In this document: positions 26,111 to 34,085 of the stretch, in pieces
How positions within the stretch are numbered: the stretch's first letter is position 1
Layout of the letters: every line of letters starts with the position of its first letter
Assembly (NCBI RefSeq): GCF_016429215.1
Contig: NZ_JAELUH010000044.1
Location: 1 to 41,642, forward strand
Direction of reading: 5' to 3'
From: Herbaspirillum sp. ASV7
GTDB lineage: Bacteria > Pseudomonadota > Gammaproteobacteria > Burkholderiales > Burkholderiaceae_D
Length of the DNA: 41,642 nucleotides
Made by a program: the position numbers and the translations under genes
The notes under the pieces: generated by a model
What the model was told of the DNA's origin: nothing
Seen by the model: only the letters and a program-made list of their open reading frames with translations
The model's database searches: none

Positions 26111-26938
26111 ATGCGCCTCTCCTGCCTGCTGTACCTCCGCCTATCCCTGTTGCTGTCCTGCCTCGCGGGCTGCGCGGTCGATCCATTGCAGCACGCCGAC
26201 GACATCGCCACCCATGCCGGCATGCAGCACCAAGAGGTGGCCGCCGGCCCCTTCGTCCTGACCGCCTATGCACGTCTGAGCGCACCGGGCCAGCCCCTGA
26301 CGGTCTACCTCGAAGGCGATGGCCGGGCCTGGCTCGGTCGCACGGTGGTCTCGCCCGATCCGACGCCCCGACAGGCCGTGGGCCTGCAACTGGCGACCCG
26401 TGATCCTGCTGCCAATGTGCTCTACCTGGCACGTCCCTGCCAGTTCACGCCCATGGCGCGCAACCCGCAATGTCAGAGCCGCTACTGGACCGATCTGCGC
26501 TACGCCCCCGAGGTCATCGCCGCCATCGATGCGGCACTCTCCAGCTATGTCGCACGCCTGCATCCGTCGCGGCTGGACCTGGTCGGCTACTCCGGTGGTG
26601 GTGCGGTGGCGGTGCTGGTGGCAGCGCGGCGGCACGATGTGGCGTCGTTGCGCACGGTCGCCGGCAATCTCGATCATGTGGCCGTCAACGCGTGGCACAA
26701 GGTCTCACCGATGCCCGGTTCGCTCAATCCCATCGACGTGGCCGCGCAGGTAGCGCGGCTGCCGCAGCTGCATTTCAGTGGTGCCGAGGATAGTGTCGTC
26801 CCTACCGCCATCTCGCGCAGCTTCGTGGCGCGGGCTGCGCCCTGCGCGGCCTTGCGCGTGATACCGGCGATGGGGCATGAAGGCGACTGGGCTGCGCTCT
26901 GGCCTACGCTCTTGCAGTCGCCGTTGCCCTGCCAATAG
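26111..26938 (+). CDS. Lipoprotein with alpha/beta hydrolase fold
   Basis: A 275-residue predicted lipoprotein: lipobox LAGC with Cys21 after a Leu-rich signal. The hydrolase features are VYLEGDGRAW (oxyanion region), the nucleophile elbow GY160-S161-GGG, an acidic pair E226-D227 in FSGAEDSVVP and the catalytic His256 in MGHEGDW. It is most likely a periplasmic or outer-membrane esterase or lipase-like enzyme; the substrate is unknown. It is divergent from the MotA-like gene and convergent with mqo, with a terminator between. An even cysteine count in the mature part allows disulfides. Confidence 0.75.
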   Translation: MRLSCLLYLRLSLLLSCLAGCAVDPLQHADDIATHAGMQHQEVAAGPFVLTAYARLSAPGQPLTVYLEGDGRAWLGRTVVSPDPTPRQAVGLQLATRDPAANVLYLARPCQFTPMARNPQCQSRYWTDLRYAPEVIAAIDAALSSYVARLHPSRLDLVGYSGGGAVAVLVAARRHDVASLRTVAGNLDHVAVNAWHKVSPMPGSLNPIDVAAQVARLPQLHFSGAEDSVVPTAISRSFVARAAPCAALRVIPAMGHEGDWAALWPTLLQSPLPCQ

Positions 26939-26950
26939 GCCAATATGAAA

Positions 26951-26974
26951 AAGGGGAGCCCGCAGGCTCCCCTT
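26951..26974. terminator. Terminator between the lipoprotein gene and mqo
   Basis: AAGGGGAGCC (26951-26960) pairs with GGCTCCCCTT (26965-26974). A-rich bases on the left give a T-run on the minus strand, so it serves mqo well and the lipoprotein gene moderately. Confidence 0.85.
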
Positions 26975-27005
26975 CCTCATCATGCGGCACTAAGGCCGGC
27001 AAGGA

Positions 27006-28655
27006 TTACAGCGCCATATCAGCCGCCGCATTGGCCTTGGGCTTGTCCATACCGGCCTTGCCGGCATCCTTGGCCCCAGGCTTGGGAGCGATCACCGGCG
27101 GCGGGCTCAGCTGCAGCACCTCGGCGGTATAAGCCCATTCCTTGGCGACTTGCTCGGGATGATCGTTGAGCTTGGTCCCATAGCTGGGCACGATCTGATG
27201 CACCTTCTGCTGCCAGGCGGGAGTAGCCAGCTTGTCCTTGAAGACCTTCTCCAGCACCGTCAGCATGATGGGCGCGGCCGTGGAGGCGCCCGGCGAGGCG
27301 CCCAACAGGCCGGCCATGCTGCCGTCGGCCGAGGTCACGATCTCGGTGCCCAGTTTGAGCACGCCCCCCTTCTTGTCGTCGCGCTTGATGATCTGCACGC
27401 GCTGACCGGCTTGCCACAGGCGCCAGTCTTCCTTCTTCGCATTGGGGAAGTATTCCTTCAGGGCAGCAAAGCGCTGCTCGTCGGATTGCATCAGCTGGCC
27501 GGCCAGGTATTCCACCAGCGGGTATTCATCGATGCCCACGCGCGCCATCGGCCAGACGTTATGGGTGGTGGCGGTGGAGAACAGGTCCCACAGCGAGCCC
27601 TGCTTGAGGAACTTGGTCGAGAAGGTCGCAAACGGGCCAAACAGGATCACGCGCTTGCCGTCCAGCATGCGGGTGTCCAAGTGCGGCACCGACATCGGCG
27701 GCGCGCCCACTGAGGCCTTGCCATAGGCCTTGGCCAGGTGGCGCTCGGCCACGGCCGGATTGTCGGTCACCAGGAAGGAGCCACCCACCGGGAAGCCGGC
27801 ATATTCGCGCGCTTCCGGGATGCCCGACTTCTGCAGCAGCTTCAGGGCACCGCCACCGGCGCCGATGAAGACGAACTTGGCATCGGTCTCGGTGGTGCTG
27901 CCATCCTTGAGATTCTTGTAACCGATACGCCAGGTGCCGTCGGCGTTGCGGGTGATGTCACGCACTTCGCTGGAGAGCTTCAGGCTGAAGTTGGGACGCC
28001 CTTGCAGGTAGGCCGCGAACTGGCGGGTGATCTCGCCGAAGTTGACGTCGGTACCCAGCGGGGTCCAGGTGGCCGCCAGCTTTTGTTGGGGATCGCGGCC
28101 TTCCATCATCAACGGGACCCACTTCCTGATCTGCTCGTGGTCTTCCGAATACTGCATGCCGGCAAACAGCGGGCTGGCTTGCAGGGCTTCATAGCGCTTC
28201 TTCAGGTAGGCCACGTTCTCGTCGCCCCAGATGAAGCTCATGTGCGGGGTGGAGTTGATGAAGGAGCGCGGGTTCTTCAGCACACCGCTCTTGACCTGCC
28301 AGGACCAGAACTGGCGCGAGATCTGGAAGGCCTCGTTGATCTCGATGGCCTTGGCGATCTGGATCTTGCCGTCCTTGTCCTCGGGCGTGTAGTTCAACTC
28401 GGCCAGCGCCGAGTGGCCGGTACCGGCATTGTTCCAGCCGTTGGAGCTTTCCTCGGCCACGCCGTCCAGGCGCTCGACCATCTCCATCGACCAGCCCGGC
28501 TCCAGCTCGTTGAGCCACACCGCCAGGGTGCTGCTCATGATGCCGCCGCCGATCAGCAGCACGTCGACCTTCTTGACGTCGGCCGCCTGCGAAGCCGGTG
28601 CGAACACCAGCGCAACTACGAATCCCAGCATGGCCAGGAAGGATTTTTTCAACAT
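27006..28655 (-). CDS. mqo: Malate:quinone oxidoreductase
   Basis: A 549-residue FAD enzyme that oxidises malate to oxaloacetate and passes electrons to the quinone pool, a membrane-linked step of the TCA cycle. The FAD-binding GGGIMSS is at residues 36-42, followed by [18 protein letters not shown], typical of Mqo. [14 protein letters not shown] lies near the end. Before the FAD fold is a hydrophobic stretch (residues 1-24, ending ASQA) that looks like a cleavable signal peptide; classical Mqo lacks this. The tail after about residue 520 is Lys/Ala/Pro-rich. It is divergent from cheD across 542 bp. Confidence 0.94.
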   Translation of the reverse strand: MLKKSFLAMLGFVVALVFAPASQAADVKKVDVLLIGGGIMSSTLAVWLNELEPGWSMEMVERLDGVAEESSNGWNNAGTGHSALAELNYTPEDKDGKIQIAKAIEINEAFQISRQFWSWQVKSGVLKNPRSFINSTPHMSFIWGDENVAYLKKRYEALQASPLFAGMQYSEDHEQIRKWVPLMMEGRDPQQKLAATWTPLGTDVNFGEITRQFAAYLQGRPNFSLKLSSEVRDITRNADGTWRIGYKNLKDGSTTETDAKFVFIGAGGGALKLLQKSGIPEAREYAGFPVGGSFLVTDNPAVAERHLAKAYGKASVGAPPMSVPHLDTRMLDGKRVILFGPFATFSTKFLKQGSLWDLFSTATTHNVWPMARVGIDEYPLVEYLAGQLMQSDEQRFAALKEYFPNAKKEDWRLWQAGQRVQIIKRDDKKGGVLKLGTEIVTSADGSMAGLLGASPGASTAAPIMLTVLEKVFKDKLATPAWQQKVHQIVPSYGTKLNDHPEQVAKEWAYTAEVLQLSPPPVIAPKPGAKDAGKAGMDKPKANAAADMAL

Positions 28656-29197
28656 TGTCTAATCCGTTTGTGATGAGGGAGGGCTGCGTCCCCGGCACAC
28701 CGGTCCGCCAGGCGGAGGGTGGGAAGCAGGGGATGCGGGCAACCGGCGCGAGACGTATCGGCGTACGCCTGCCTGTGGAGAGGTAGAGCGACGTGAGGCG
28801 CCAAGTGCGTTACGCCAGCCTGGTTCGGGCTTGCGCAACGCCTGCCGGGCGTGGCCGCTGGCGGCCACGGCGCACCAGGTCGGGCGGGTGCCCGCGCCGG
28901 TGCCTGCCGGATTCAACTGCCTTTCCGATGCCTGTCTCCGGCATTTGGGGAATGCCTGTAGAAATCGTCTCCGTCAGAGCGGACCGGGATCGGGTCATGT
29001 CGAGGGGCCGCAGCGTAGCACAGCAGGCGCAGCGGGACGATTGCGGATATCCCTCATTACCGACCGCCCCGGGTCCTGCTCTCGGGTCTAGGGAATTCCC
29101 CGATACCGCCGTGACATGGCCTCGCCGACAATGGGACCAGCTAGACAATCACACTCCCTCACAGCCCTATTGGACAAGACCAGGACCAGGAAACCGC
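28656..29197. other. Intergenic gap between mqo and cheD
   Basis: About 540 bp holding the divergent promoters. The frame of cheD is open through most of it, but nothing in that translation looks like protein. CGTGGCCGC (28850-28858) and GCGGCCACG (28861-28869) form a near-perfect palindrome of unknown role. CCAGGA just before 29198 is the cheD ribosome site. Confidence 0.5.
29124..29131 (+). promoter_or_regulatory. Possible sigma-28 (FliA) -10 element for cheD
   Basis: GCCGACAA matches the flagellar sigma -10 consensus GCCGATAA at seven of eight bases and lies about 67 bp before the cheD ATG. The matching -35 (TAAA) is poor (TACC at a spacing one base too long), so this is only suggestive. 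Confidence 0.3.
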
Positions 29198-29809
29198 ATG
29201 CAAACCGTCATCAACAAGCCGGAAAATTTCGCGTCCTACGTCTACCACGACCGCTCCTTCAATTGCGAGACGGCCAAGATCCTGCCGGGCGAGTATTACT
29301 ACACGGGCGACGACATGATGATCGTGACGGTGCTGGGTTCGTGCGTATCAGCCTGCCTGCGTGACCGCATCACCGGCGTGGGCGGGATGAACCATTTCAT
29401 GCTGCCCGACGGCGGCGGCGAAGCCGATAGCCCGGTCTCGGCATCGATGCGCTATGGCACCTATGCCATGGAAGTGTTGATCAACGATGTGCTCAAGGCC
29501 GGCGCCCGCCGCGAGAACCTGGAATGCAAGGTCTTCGGTGGCGGTGCCGTATTGCGTGGCATGAATGCGATGAACGTGGGCGAGCGCAATGCCGCCTTCG
29601 TGCGCAGCTACCTGTCGGCCGAAAAGATCCGCGTGGTCGCCGAGGACCTCAATGACATCTGGCCGCGCAAGGTACATTTCTTCCCGCGCACGGGCAAGGT
29701 GCTGGTCAAGAAGATCAAGGATGCCGGCGCCGACCTGGTCAGCCGCGAGCGCGAATATGCGTCCAAGCTGCAGACCAAGCCGGTCGGTGGCGAGATCGAC
29801 CTGTTCTGA
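29198..29809 (+). CDS. cheD: Chemoreceptor glutamine deamidase CheD
   Basis: A 203-residue protein that deamidates glutamines in chemoreceptors and, in some bacteria, works with CheC/CheY. The catalytic Cys is in TVLGSCVSACLRD, the His in GVGGMNHFMLP, and the conserved Thr follows in MRYGTYAMEVLINDVLKAGA. KVFGGGAVLRGM is the other conserved block. The ATG at 29198 has CCAGGA upstream; the frame is open far upstream but without family likeness. No other che gene lies in the window, so this copy is isolated, which is unusual. Confidence 0.92.
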   Translation: MQTVINKPENFASYVYHDRSFNCETAKILPGEYYYTGDDMMIVTVLGSCVSACLRDRITGVGGMNHFMLPDGGGEADSPVSASMRYGTYAMEVLINDVLKAGARRENLECKVFGGGAVLRGMNAMNVGERNAAFVRSYLSAEKIRVVAEDLNDIWPRKVHFFPRTGKVLVKKIKDAGADLVSREREYASKLQTKPVGGEIDLF

Positions 29810-29825
29810 ACCGGCCCGGTATCGG

Positions 29826-29909
29826 TGCTAGAAATACTTAGTCCCGCCCATGGACATCACTGGGCGGACAGATCCTGAAAAGCTAATAGTCGAACGCCGA
29901 AAAACTTAG
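29826..29909. repeat. Gap with TTAG motifs and a small hairpin
   Basis: Between the convergent cheD and puuD genes lie GAAATACTTAGTCC (29831-29844), a hairpin of CCGCCCA (29844-29850) with TGGGCGG (29861-29867), and CGAAAAACTTAG (29898-29909) ending at the puuD stop codon. The hairpin has no T-run but may end either gene. The TTAG motifs recur elsewhere in the window. Confidence 0.45.
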
Positions 29910-31178
29910 TTATCGGGTAGCCGCACCTGCCTCGAACCACTTCCCGATGATGGCTCTTTCCTCATCGGTGATATGGGTCATATTCCCCAGCGGCATGGAC
30001 TTCTGCACGACCGCCTGTTGATAGATCTGTTGCGCATGCTGGGCGATATGCTCCGGTGAATCCAGCAGCACGCCCTTGCCCGGCACCGGCATCAGTGTCG
30101 GTTGTGCGGCATGGCACTGGATGCAGCGCGCCTGGATGACCTGTTGCACCTGGACAAAGCTGCCTTGCGCTGCCGGCGCGGCAGCAGCGGCCGGGGCCGG
30201 GGCCGCTGCCACATCACCACCGGCTGGCGCCGGATGCAGCACCGCCGGCACCGGCTTGGCACGCATGGCCGGGCTCAATCCCACTGCCACCGCCAGCAGC
30301 AGCACCACCGCCACACCCGGATACCACCAGTTATAGACACCCTTGTGGCGCAGCACGAAGAACTGCCGTATCAGTGCGCCGGCGGCCATAATGAACAGCA
30401 GCACCGCCCAGTTATGCGGCGCGCTGTAGGTCATGCTGTAGTGATTGGAGAGCATGGCAAAGAGCACCGGCAGCGTGAAGTAAGTATTGTGCACGCTGCG
30501 CTGCTTGCCGCGCTTGCCGTGGATGGGATCGGGCGCCTGCCCGGCGCGCATCGAGGCCACCATCTTGCGCTGCCCCGGGATGATCCACACCAGCACGTTG
30601 GCGCTCATGATGGTGGCCAGCGAGGCGCCGCTGATCAGGAAGGCCGCACGGCCCGAGAACAGATGACAGGCCGCCCACACCGAGACCACCACCTGCAGGC
30701 CCACCAGCAGGTTGACCAGCCGGTCCGCTCCGGCGCGGTCGCCGATGGTGCTGCAGATGGCGTCATAGATCAGCCAGTTGAAGACCAGGAAGGCAATGGC
30801 CGTGCCACCGGCCATCGAGGCCGACATGTCGAAGACGCTGCGGTCCACCAGGAACACATTGGCATTGAACAGGTACAGCAGCGAGAACAGCGCAAAGCCC
30901 GACAGCCAGGTACTGTAGGACTCCCAATAGAACCAGTGCAGGTGCTCCGGCAACACCTTGGGCGCCAGCAGGTACTTCTGCGGATTGTAGAACCCGCCAC
31001 CATGCACGGCCCACAGCTCACCGCCCACGCCCTTGTCCTTGAGCTCGGGGTCGGCCGGCGCCACCAGGCTGTTGTCCAGCCAGACGAAATAGAAGGACGA
31101 ACCGATCCAGGCGATCGCCGTGATCACGTGCAGCCAGCGCAGCAGCAAGTTCAACCAATCAAGAATGTATGCTTCCAT
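29910..31178 (-). CDS. puuD: Urate hydroxylase PuuD (membrane-bound, cytochrome c domain)
   Basis: A 422-residue inner-membrane protein of the PuuD/YgfU-independent urate oxidase type, which converts urate to 5-hydroxyisourate. The N-terminal 300 residues carry about eight hydrophobic helices with conserved histidines (WLHVITAIAWIGSSFYF, LPEHLHWFYWES, HNTYFTLPVLFAMLSNHYS). An Ala/Pro-rich linker leads to a periplasmic cytochrome c domain with CIQCH and a distal Met near MPLGNMTH. I chose the ATG at 31178, where GGGAG lies upstream; the frame is open 29 codons further but not conserved. It belongs with the nucleobase-uptake genes beside it. Confidence 0.92.
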   Translation of the reverse strand: MEAYILDWLNLLLRWLHVITAIAWIGSSFYFVWLDNSLVAPADPELKDKGVGGELWAVHGGGFYNPQKYLLAPKVLPEHLHWFYWESYSTWLSGFALFSLLYLFNANVFLVDRSVFDMSASMAGGTAIAFLVFNWLIYDAICSTIGDRAGADRLVNLLVGLQVVVSVWAACHLFSGRAAFLISGASLATIMSANVLVWIIPGQRKMVASMRAGQAPDPIHGKRGKQRSVHNTYFTLPVLFAMLSNHYSMTYSAPHNWAVLLFIMAAGALIRQFFVLRHKGVYNWWYPGVAVVLLLAVAVGLSPAMRAKPVPAVLHPAPAGGDVAAAPAPAAAAAPAAQGSFVQVQQVIQARCIQCHAAQPTLMPVPGKGVLLDSPEHIAQHAQQIYQQAVVQKSMPLGNMTHITDEERAIIGKWFEAGAATR

Positions 31179-31267
31179 GACGCCCCGCTCTCCCTCTCCG
31201 AACCTGATGACAATGCAAAGTAAACTATTTATACAATTCTTGCGCCCATGCAGGCGCACAAACAAAA

Positions 31268-31291
31268 ATGCCGGATCACGGGATCCGGCAT
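31268..31291 (-). terminator. Terminator of the tsx-like gene
   Basis: On the minus strand ATGCCGGATC (31291-31282) pairs with GATCCGGCAT (31277-31268) around a 4-nt loop, followed by TTTTGTT. It lies 42 bp past the tsx-like stop and ahead of the puuD promoter region. Confidence 0.85.
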
Positions 31292-31333
31292 CGTCACGCT
31301 AGAGGCCAGGCCAACAGCCTGTTGCGACCAGGA

Positions 31334-32158
31334 TCAGAAGTGATACTCGGCGCGGATCATCGGCGTCTTCGCCAGCGAACCCGGCACGTTGCTGGGGTTG
31401 CCGAACTTGTTGCGCCAGTACTGGTATTCCAGGCCGATGCGGAAGGTGTTCTTGCCCATGCCCAGCGGCGTACCCACATCGTACATGACCTGGCCGTCGA
31501 AGTTCAGCTCGGGTGCGGTCGGGCCGCCGAACTCGTTCTTGCCCTTGGAGGCGATGTAGTTCATGTAGCCTTCGAAGGCCAGGCCGGTCGAGCCCAGCGG
31601 AATACCCCAGGCGAAGTTGAGCATCGGGTGGGTGTCATAGGTGTAGCGGCTGGACACGCCGATGGGCTGGTTGCTTTCGAACAGCGCCAGCACACTCACG
31701 TTCAGGAAGCCCGGCACATCCATCATCAGGGTCGGGCCCACCACCAGCATGCGCTTCTTGGAAGCGTAGCTCTTGTCGTTCTTGGTGTTCCAGTCGAAGC
31801 CCAGAGTCATGCCGACGCCGCGCGCCGGGCCGAAGGAGAGGTCCTTGCCGCTGATCTTGCCGATGTCCAGGGTATGACGATAGGTGATGTAAGCTTCCTG
31901 GGCGCTGTCATCCTTGCTGTCCGACATCAGCAGGTCCACGTTCAGGAAATTGGTGCCGTACTTGTAGCCGCTGGCGTGCTGGAAGTTGACGATGTTCTTG
32001 CTGATGTCCTGCGTGTTGAACGGCTCTGCAAAATGGGTACCGTAACGGTAGCCAATCGAGTTGTCGGCCCAGTCGGCAGCGTGTGCCGACAGGCTGCAGG
32101 CGGTCGACGCGACCAGCGCTGCCATCATCCAGTGTTTCCCCTTGATGCTCTTGTTCAT
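31334..32158 (-). CDS. Tsx-family nucleoside channel, outer membrane
   Basis: A 274-residue outer-membrane protein. Residues 1-27 are a signal peptide ending SAHA. The mature part is a run of amphipathic beta strands that begins WADNSIGYRYGTHFAEPF and ends with an aromatic residue (AEYHF), as beta-barrels do. NTQDISKNIVNFQHASGYKYGTNFLNVDLLMSDSKDD matches the Tsx/OmpK group, which passes nucleosides. The ATG at 32158 has AGGGAGAA upstream; a longer frame lacks a signal peptide at its start. A sigma-54 promoter match lies about 185 bp upstream. It fits nucleoside capture ahead of the ABC importers. Confidence 0.85.
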   Translation of the reverse strand: MNKSIKGKHWMMAALVASTACSLSAHAADWADNSIGYRYGTHFAEPFNTQDISKNIVNFQHASGYKYGTNFLNVDLLMSDSKDDSAQEAYITYRHTLDIGKISGKDLSFGPARGVGMTLGFDWNTKNDKSYASKKRMLVVGPTLMMDVPGFLNVSVLALFESNQPIGVSSRYTYDTHPMLNFAWGIPLGSTGLAFEGYMNYIASKGKNEFGGPTAPELNFDGQVMYDVGTPLGMGKNTFRIGLEYQYWRNKFGNPSNVPGSLAKTPMIRAEYHF

Positions 32159-32342
32159 ACATTTCTCCCTGGTTTGCTTCATGAAAAATTTGTGTTGATA
32201 GGGATGCCCTCCCGCCCACTGCAGCACCTTGCTCTCCCCGCTGCCCTGTGCGTCCCGGACACCCTGCCTTGCTCACCTTGTCAAATAAGGCCGGGCAAAT
32301 TGCCTACACGATTGCCGACATCCATACCGACCGGAGCCTTTA

Positions 32343-32359
32343 GGCAAGGCGCGTGCCAG
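32343..32359 (-). promoter_or_regulatory. Sigma-54 promoter for the tsx-like gene
   Basis: On the minus strand the sequence is CTGGCACGCGCCTTGCC. It matches the sigma-54 consensus YTGGCACGNNNNTTGCW at all fixed positions except the last, with the GG and GC doublets correctly spaced. The start point would be near 32332, giving a leader of about 170 nt. Confidence 0.65.
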
Positions 32360-32515
32360 CCCTCGAAGGACGCGTAAAATCGCCTGGAGACCTGCAGACG
32401 AATACGAGCCCGCCACATGATCTCGGCGCCCCGCCCCCGAACACAGGGGCGCATGGTAGCCGAGCCGACGCCGGGCCCAAAGAGAAAAGCGATCTTCCGG
32501 CGGATTTTTACAAAG

Positions 32516-32529
32516 GATTGTCGACAATC
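32516..32529. promoter_or_regulatory. GATTGTCGACAATC palindrome, GntR-type operator candidate
   Basis: A perfect 14-bp palindrome with the core TTGTCGACAA, the form bound by many FadR/VanR-type GntR regulators (TTGT-N2-ACAA). A 12-bp match recurs at 32670-32681. No GntR gene is in the window. Confidence 0.6.
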
Positions 32530-32640
32530 AGCCACAGAATCGCCAGCACGACATAAGCGGCGAAGTTGCCGCCAGATAGGCCCTATAGCGGGGGGCGTGC
32601 TATTTTTTTTAGTGCATTTCTTTCTACTTAGGTGCAGCAG

Positions 32641-32657
32641 AGCACCAATTTGTTGCA
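32641..32657 (+). promoter_or_regulatory. NtrC-like enhancer site
   Basis: AGCACCAATTTGTTGCA agrees with TGCACC-N5-GGTGCA at ten of twelve fixed positions. It lies about 135 bp upstream of the expected start from the plus-strand sigma-54 promoter, a normal enhancer distance. Confidence 0.5.
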
Positions 32658-32669
32658 AATGGGTTTTTT

Positions 32670-32681
32670 GATTGTCGACAA
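32670..32681. promoter_or_regulatory. Second GATTGTCGACAA operator candidate
   Basis: Repeats the first 12 bases of the palindrome at 32516, centres 154 bp apart. Bound proteins could loop or could block activation from the adjacent NtrC-like site. Confidence 0.55.
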
Positions 32682-32756
32682 AAAACTCGTCGGCTGTTGA
32701 TCAGCCTGGACGTCCAACCGCAAGCGCGAGCCCGATTCCATGCAGGCTTGCCGGGC

Positions 32757-32773
32757 TTGGCACATTAAATGCT
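32757..32773 (+). promoter_or_regulatory. Sigma-54 promoter for the ABC importer
   Basis: TTGGCACATTAAATGCT fits the sigma-54 -24/-12 pattern, with GG and GC ten bases apart and only minor changes. Transcription would start near 32784, about 76 nt before the GTG start codon. Confidence 0.65.
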
Positions 32774-32859
32774 TTTAAGGCTCTGTCCAAGCATCCCATG
32801 CAGGACCTGTTTCTCGGCCGTGGGGTGCGCTTCTATCAACGAGGAAAGGGAAGTCCATC

Positions 32860-33891
32860 GTGCAATTGAGCAAGCTCTCCAAACTGGGCGCGGCCCTGCT
32901 GCTGGCCACATCGTGCGCGAGCGCACTGGCACAGGAAACCAAGATCAAGTTCCAGCTGGACTGGCGCTTCGAGGGCCCGTCCGCCCTCTTCCTGGTGGCC
33001 AAATCCAAGGGCTACTTCGCCCAGGAAAAACTGGATGTCACCATCGATGCCGGCAACGGCTCGGGCAATGCGGTCAACCGCGTGGCCTCGGGGACCTATG
33101 ACATGGGCTTTGCCGACATGGCCGCCCTGATGGAATTTTCGGCCAACAATCCTGATGCACCCAGCAAGCCGGTCGGCGTGATGATGGTCTACAACGACAC
33201 GCCAGCCGCGATCTTCTCGCTCAAGAAGAACGGCATCCGGAAACCGGCCGACCTGGCTGGCAAGAAGCTGGGCTCGCCAGTATTTGACGCCGGCCGCCGT
33301 GCCTACCCGATCTTCGCCAAGGCCAACGGCCTGGATGCCTCCAAGGCGCAGTGGACCAGCATGGACCCGCCGCTGCGCGAGACCATGCTGGCGCGTGGCG
33401 ACGTCGATGCCATCACCGGTTTCTATTTCACCTCGCTGCTGAACCTCAATGCCCGCGGCATCAAGGATGAAGACATCAACGTGATGATGTACCCGGACTA
33501 TGGCGTGCGCCTGTACGGCAACGCCATCATCGCCTCCGACGCCATGGTCAAGCAGAAGCCGGAGGCCATCAAGGGCTTCCTGCGCGCCTTCGCCAAGGCC
33601 AGCCGCGATGTGATGGCCCACCCGGAAGCGGCCATCAAGGTGTTGAAGGAACGTGATGGCCTCATCGACGAGAAGCTGGAACTGCGCCGCCTGAAGCTGG
33701 CCATCGCCAGCGCCATCGCCACGCCCCATGCGAAGTCGGAAGGCTATGGCCAGGTGTTCGGTCCGCGCCTGACGCTGATGGCCTCGCAGGTGTCGGACGC
33801 CTATGGCACCAAGACCCGGGTCAATGCCGACAAGATCTGGAATGGCAGTTTCCTCCCGTCCAAGGAAGAGCTGGATGTGTTCCCCAAGTAA
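32860..33891 (+). CDS. ABC importer substrate-binding protein, NMT1/SsuA type
   Basis: A 343-residue periplasmic binding protein of the NMT1/THI5-like group (relatives bind taurine, sulfonates, nitrate or pyrimidine precursors). A signal peptide (residues 1-24, ending ASALA) is followed by IKFQLDWRFEGPSALFLVAKSKGYF, which is the family opening. GSGNAVNRVASGTYDMGFADM and GKKLGSPVFDAGRRAYPIFAKANG are further family blocks. The start is GTG at 32860 with GAGGAAAGGGAAG upstream. The ligand is not known; the purine genes around it and the sigma-54 promoter suggest a nitrogenous nucleobase-like compound. A structured 194-bp gap separates it from its ATPase gene. Confidence 0.85.
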   Translation: MQLSKLSKLGAALLLATSCASALAQETKIKFQLDWRFEGPSALFLVAKSKGYFAQEKLDVTIDAGNGSGNAVNRVASGTYDMGFADMAALMEFSANNPDAPSKPVGVMMVYNDTPAAIFSLKKNGIRKPADLAGKKLGSPVFDAGRRAYPIFAKANGLDASKAQWTSMDPPLRETMLARGDVDAITGFYFTSLLNLNARGIKDEDINVMMYPDYGVRLYGNAIIASDAMVKQKPEAIKGFLRAFAKASRDVMAHPEAAIKVLKERDGLIDEKLELRRLKLAIASAIATPHAKSEGYGQVFGPRLTLMASQVSDAYGTKTRVNADKIWNGSFLPSKEELDVFPK

Positions 33892-33957
33892 GTCGGGGGC
33901 ATCAGGCACATCAAGATCAAGCGCTGTGCCTTCCTGACTTGTTAGAAATACACTGTT

Positions 33958-34017
33958 GAAAACTTAGTTTCAGTCACTTGCCGCCGGGAAACCGATCCGA
34001 TCCGAAAACTAAGTTTC
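33958..34017. repeat. Two GAAAACTWAGTTTC palindromes
   Basis: GAAAACTTAGTTTC (33958-33971) and GAAAACTAAGTTTC (34004-34017) differ only at the central base. Each contains the 11-bp dyad AAACTWAGTTT. Their centres are 46 bp apart. They could be operators for a dimeric regulator or parts of a repeat element. Confidence 0.6.
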
Positions 34018-34055
34018 CAGGTCGCCGATCACTGGTATCACATCGGTTTCCCGGC
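33983..34055. repeat. Perfect 14-bp inverted repeat between binding protein and ATPase genes
   Basis: GCCGGGAAACCGAT (33983-33996) is exactly inverted as ATCGGTTTCCCGGC (34042-34055), with 45 nt between, including one of the AAACTWAGTTT palindromes. An RNA hairpin here would protect the binding-protein message and lower expression of the ATPase and permease, as REP-like elements do in other transport operons. It lacks a T-run. Confidence 0.65.
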
Positions 34056-34085
34056 TGGCAGAACAGAAGAAAAACGACCCGATCC

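Larger units (their letters stand above)
32159..32859. other. Divergent control region between tsx-like gene and ABC importer
   Basis: About 700 bp, AT-richer than the genes, with no convincing ORF. It contains a minus-strand sigma-54 match (32343-32359), a palindrome (32516-32529), an NtrC-like site (32641-32657), a second copy of the palindrome (32670-32681) and a plus-strand sigma-54 match (32757-32773). Confidence 0.7.

Noticed and set aside
28793..29197. N-terminal extension of cheD by 135 codons
   Set aside because: The translation is Arg/Pro-rich without family likeness, and a good ribosome site precedes the ATG at 29198.
29826..29909. HucR/PecS-type urate-regulator site downstream of puuD
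   Set aside because: CTTAG cores are present, but the two half-sites are not arranged as the usual 16-18 bp palindrome, and the place is the 3' end of puuD rather than its promoter.
33978..34085. N-terminal extension of the SsuB-type ATPase
   Set aside because: It would translate through the 14-bp inverted repeat and adds residues unknown in the family; the ATG at 34086 gives the normal length.
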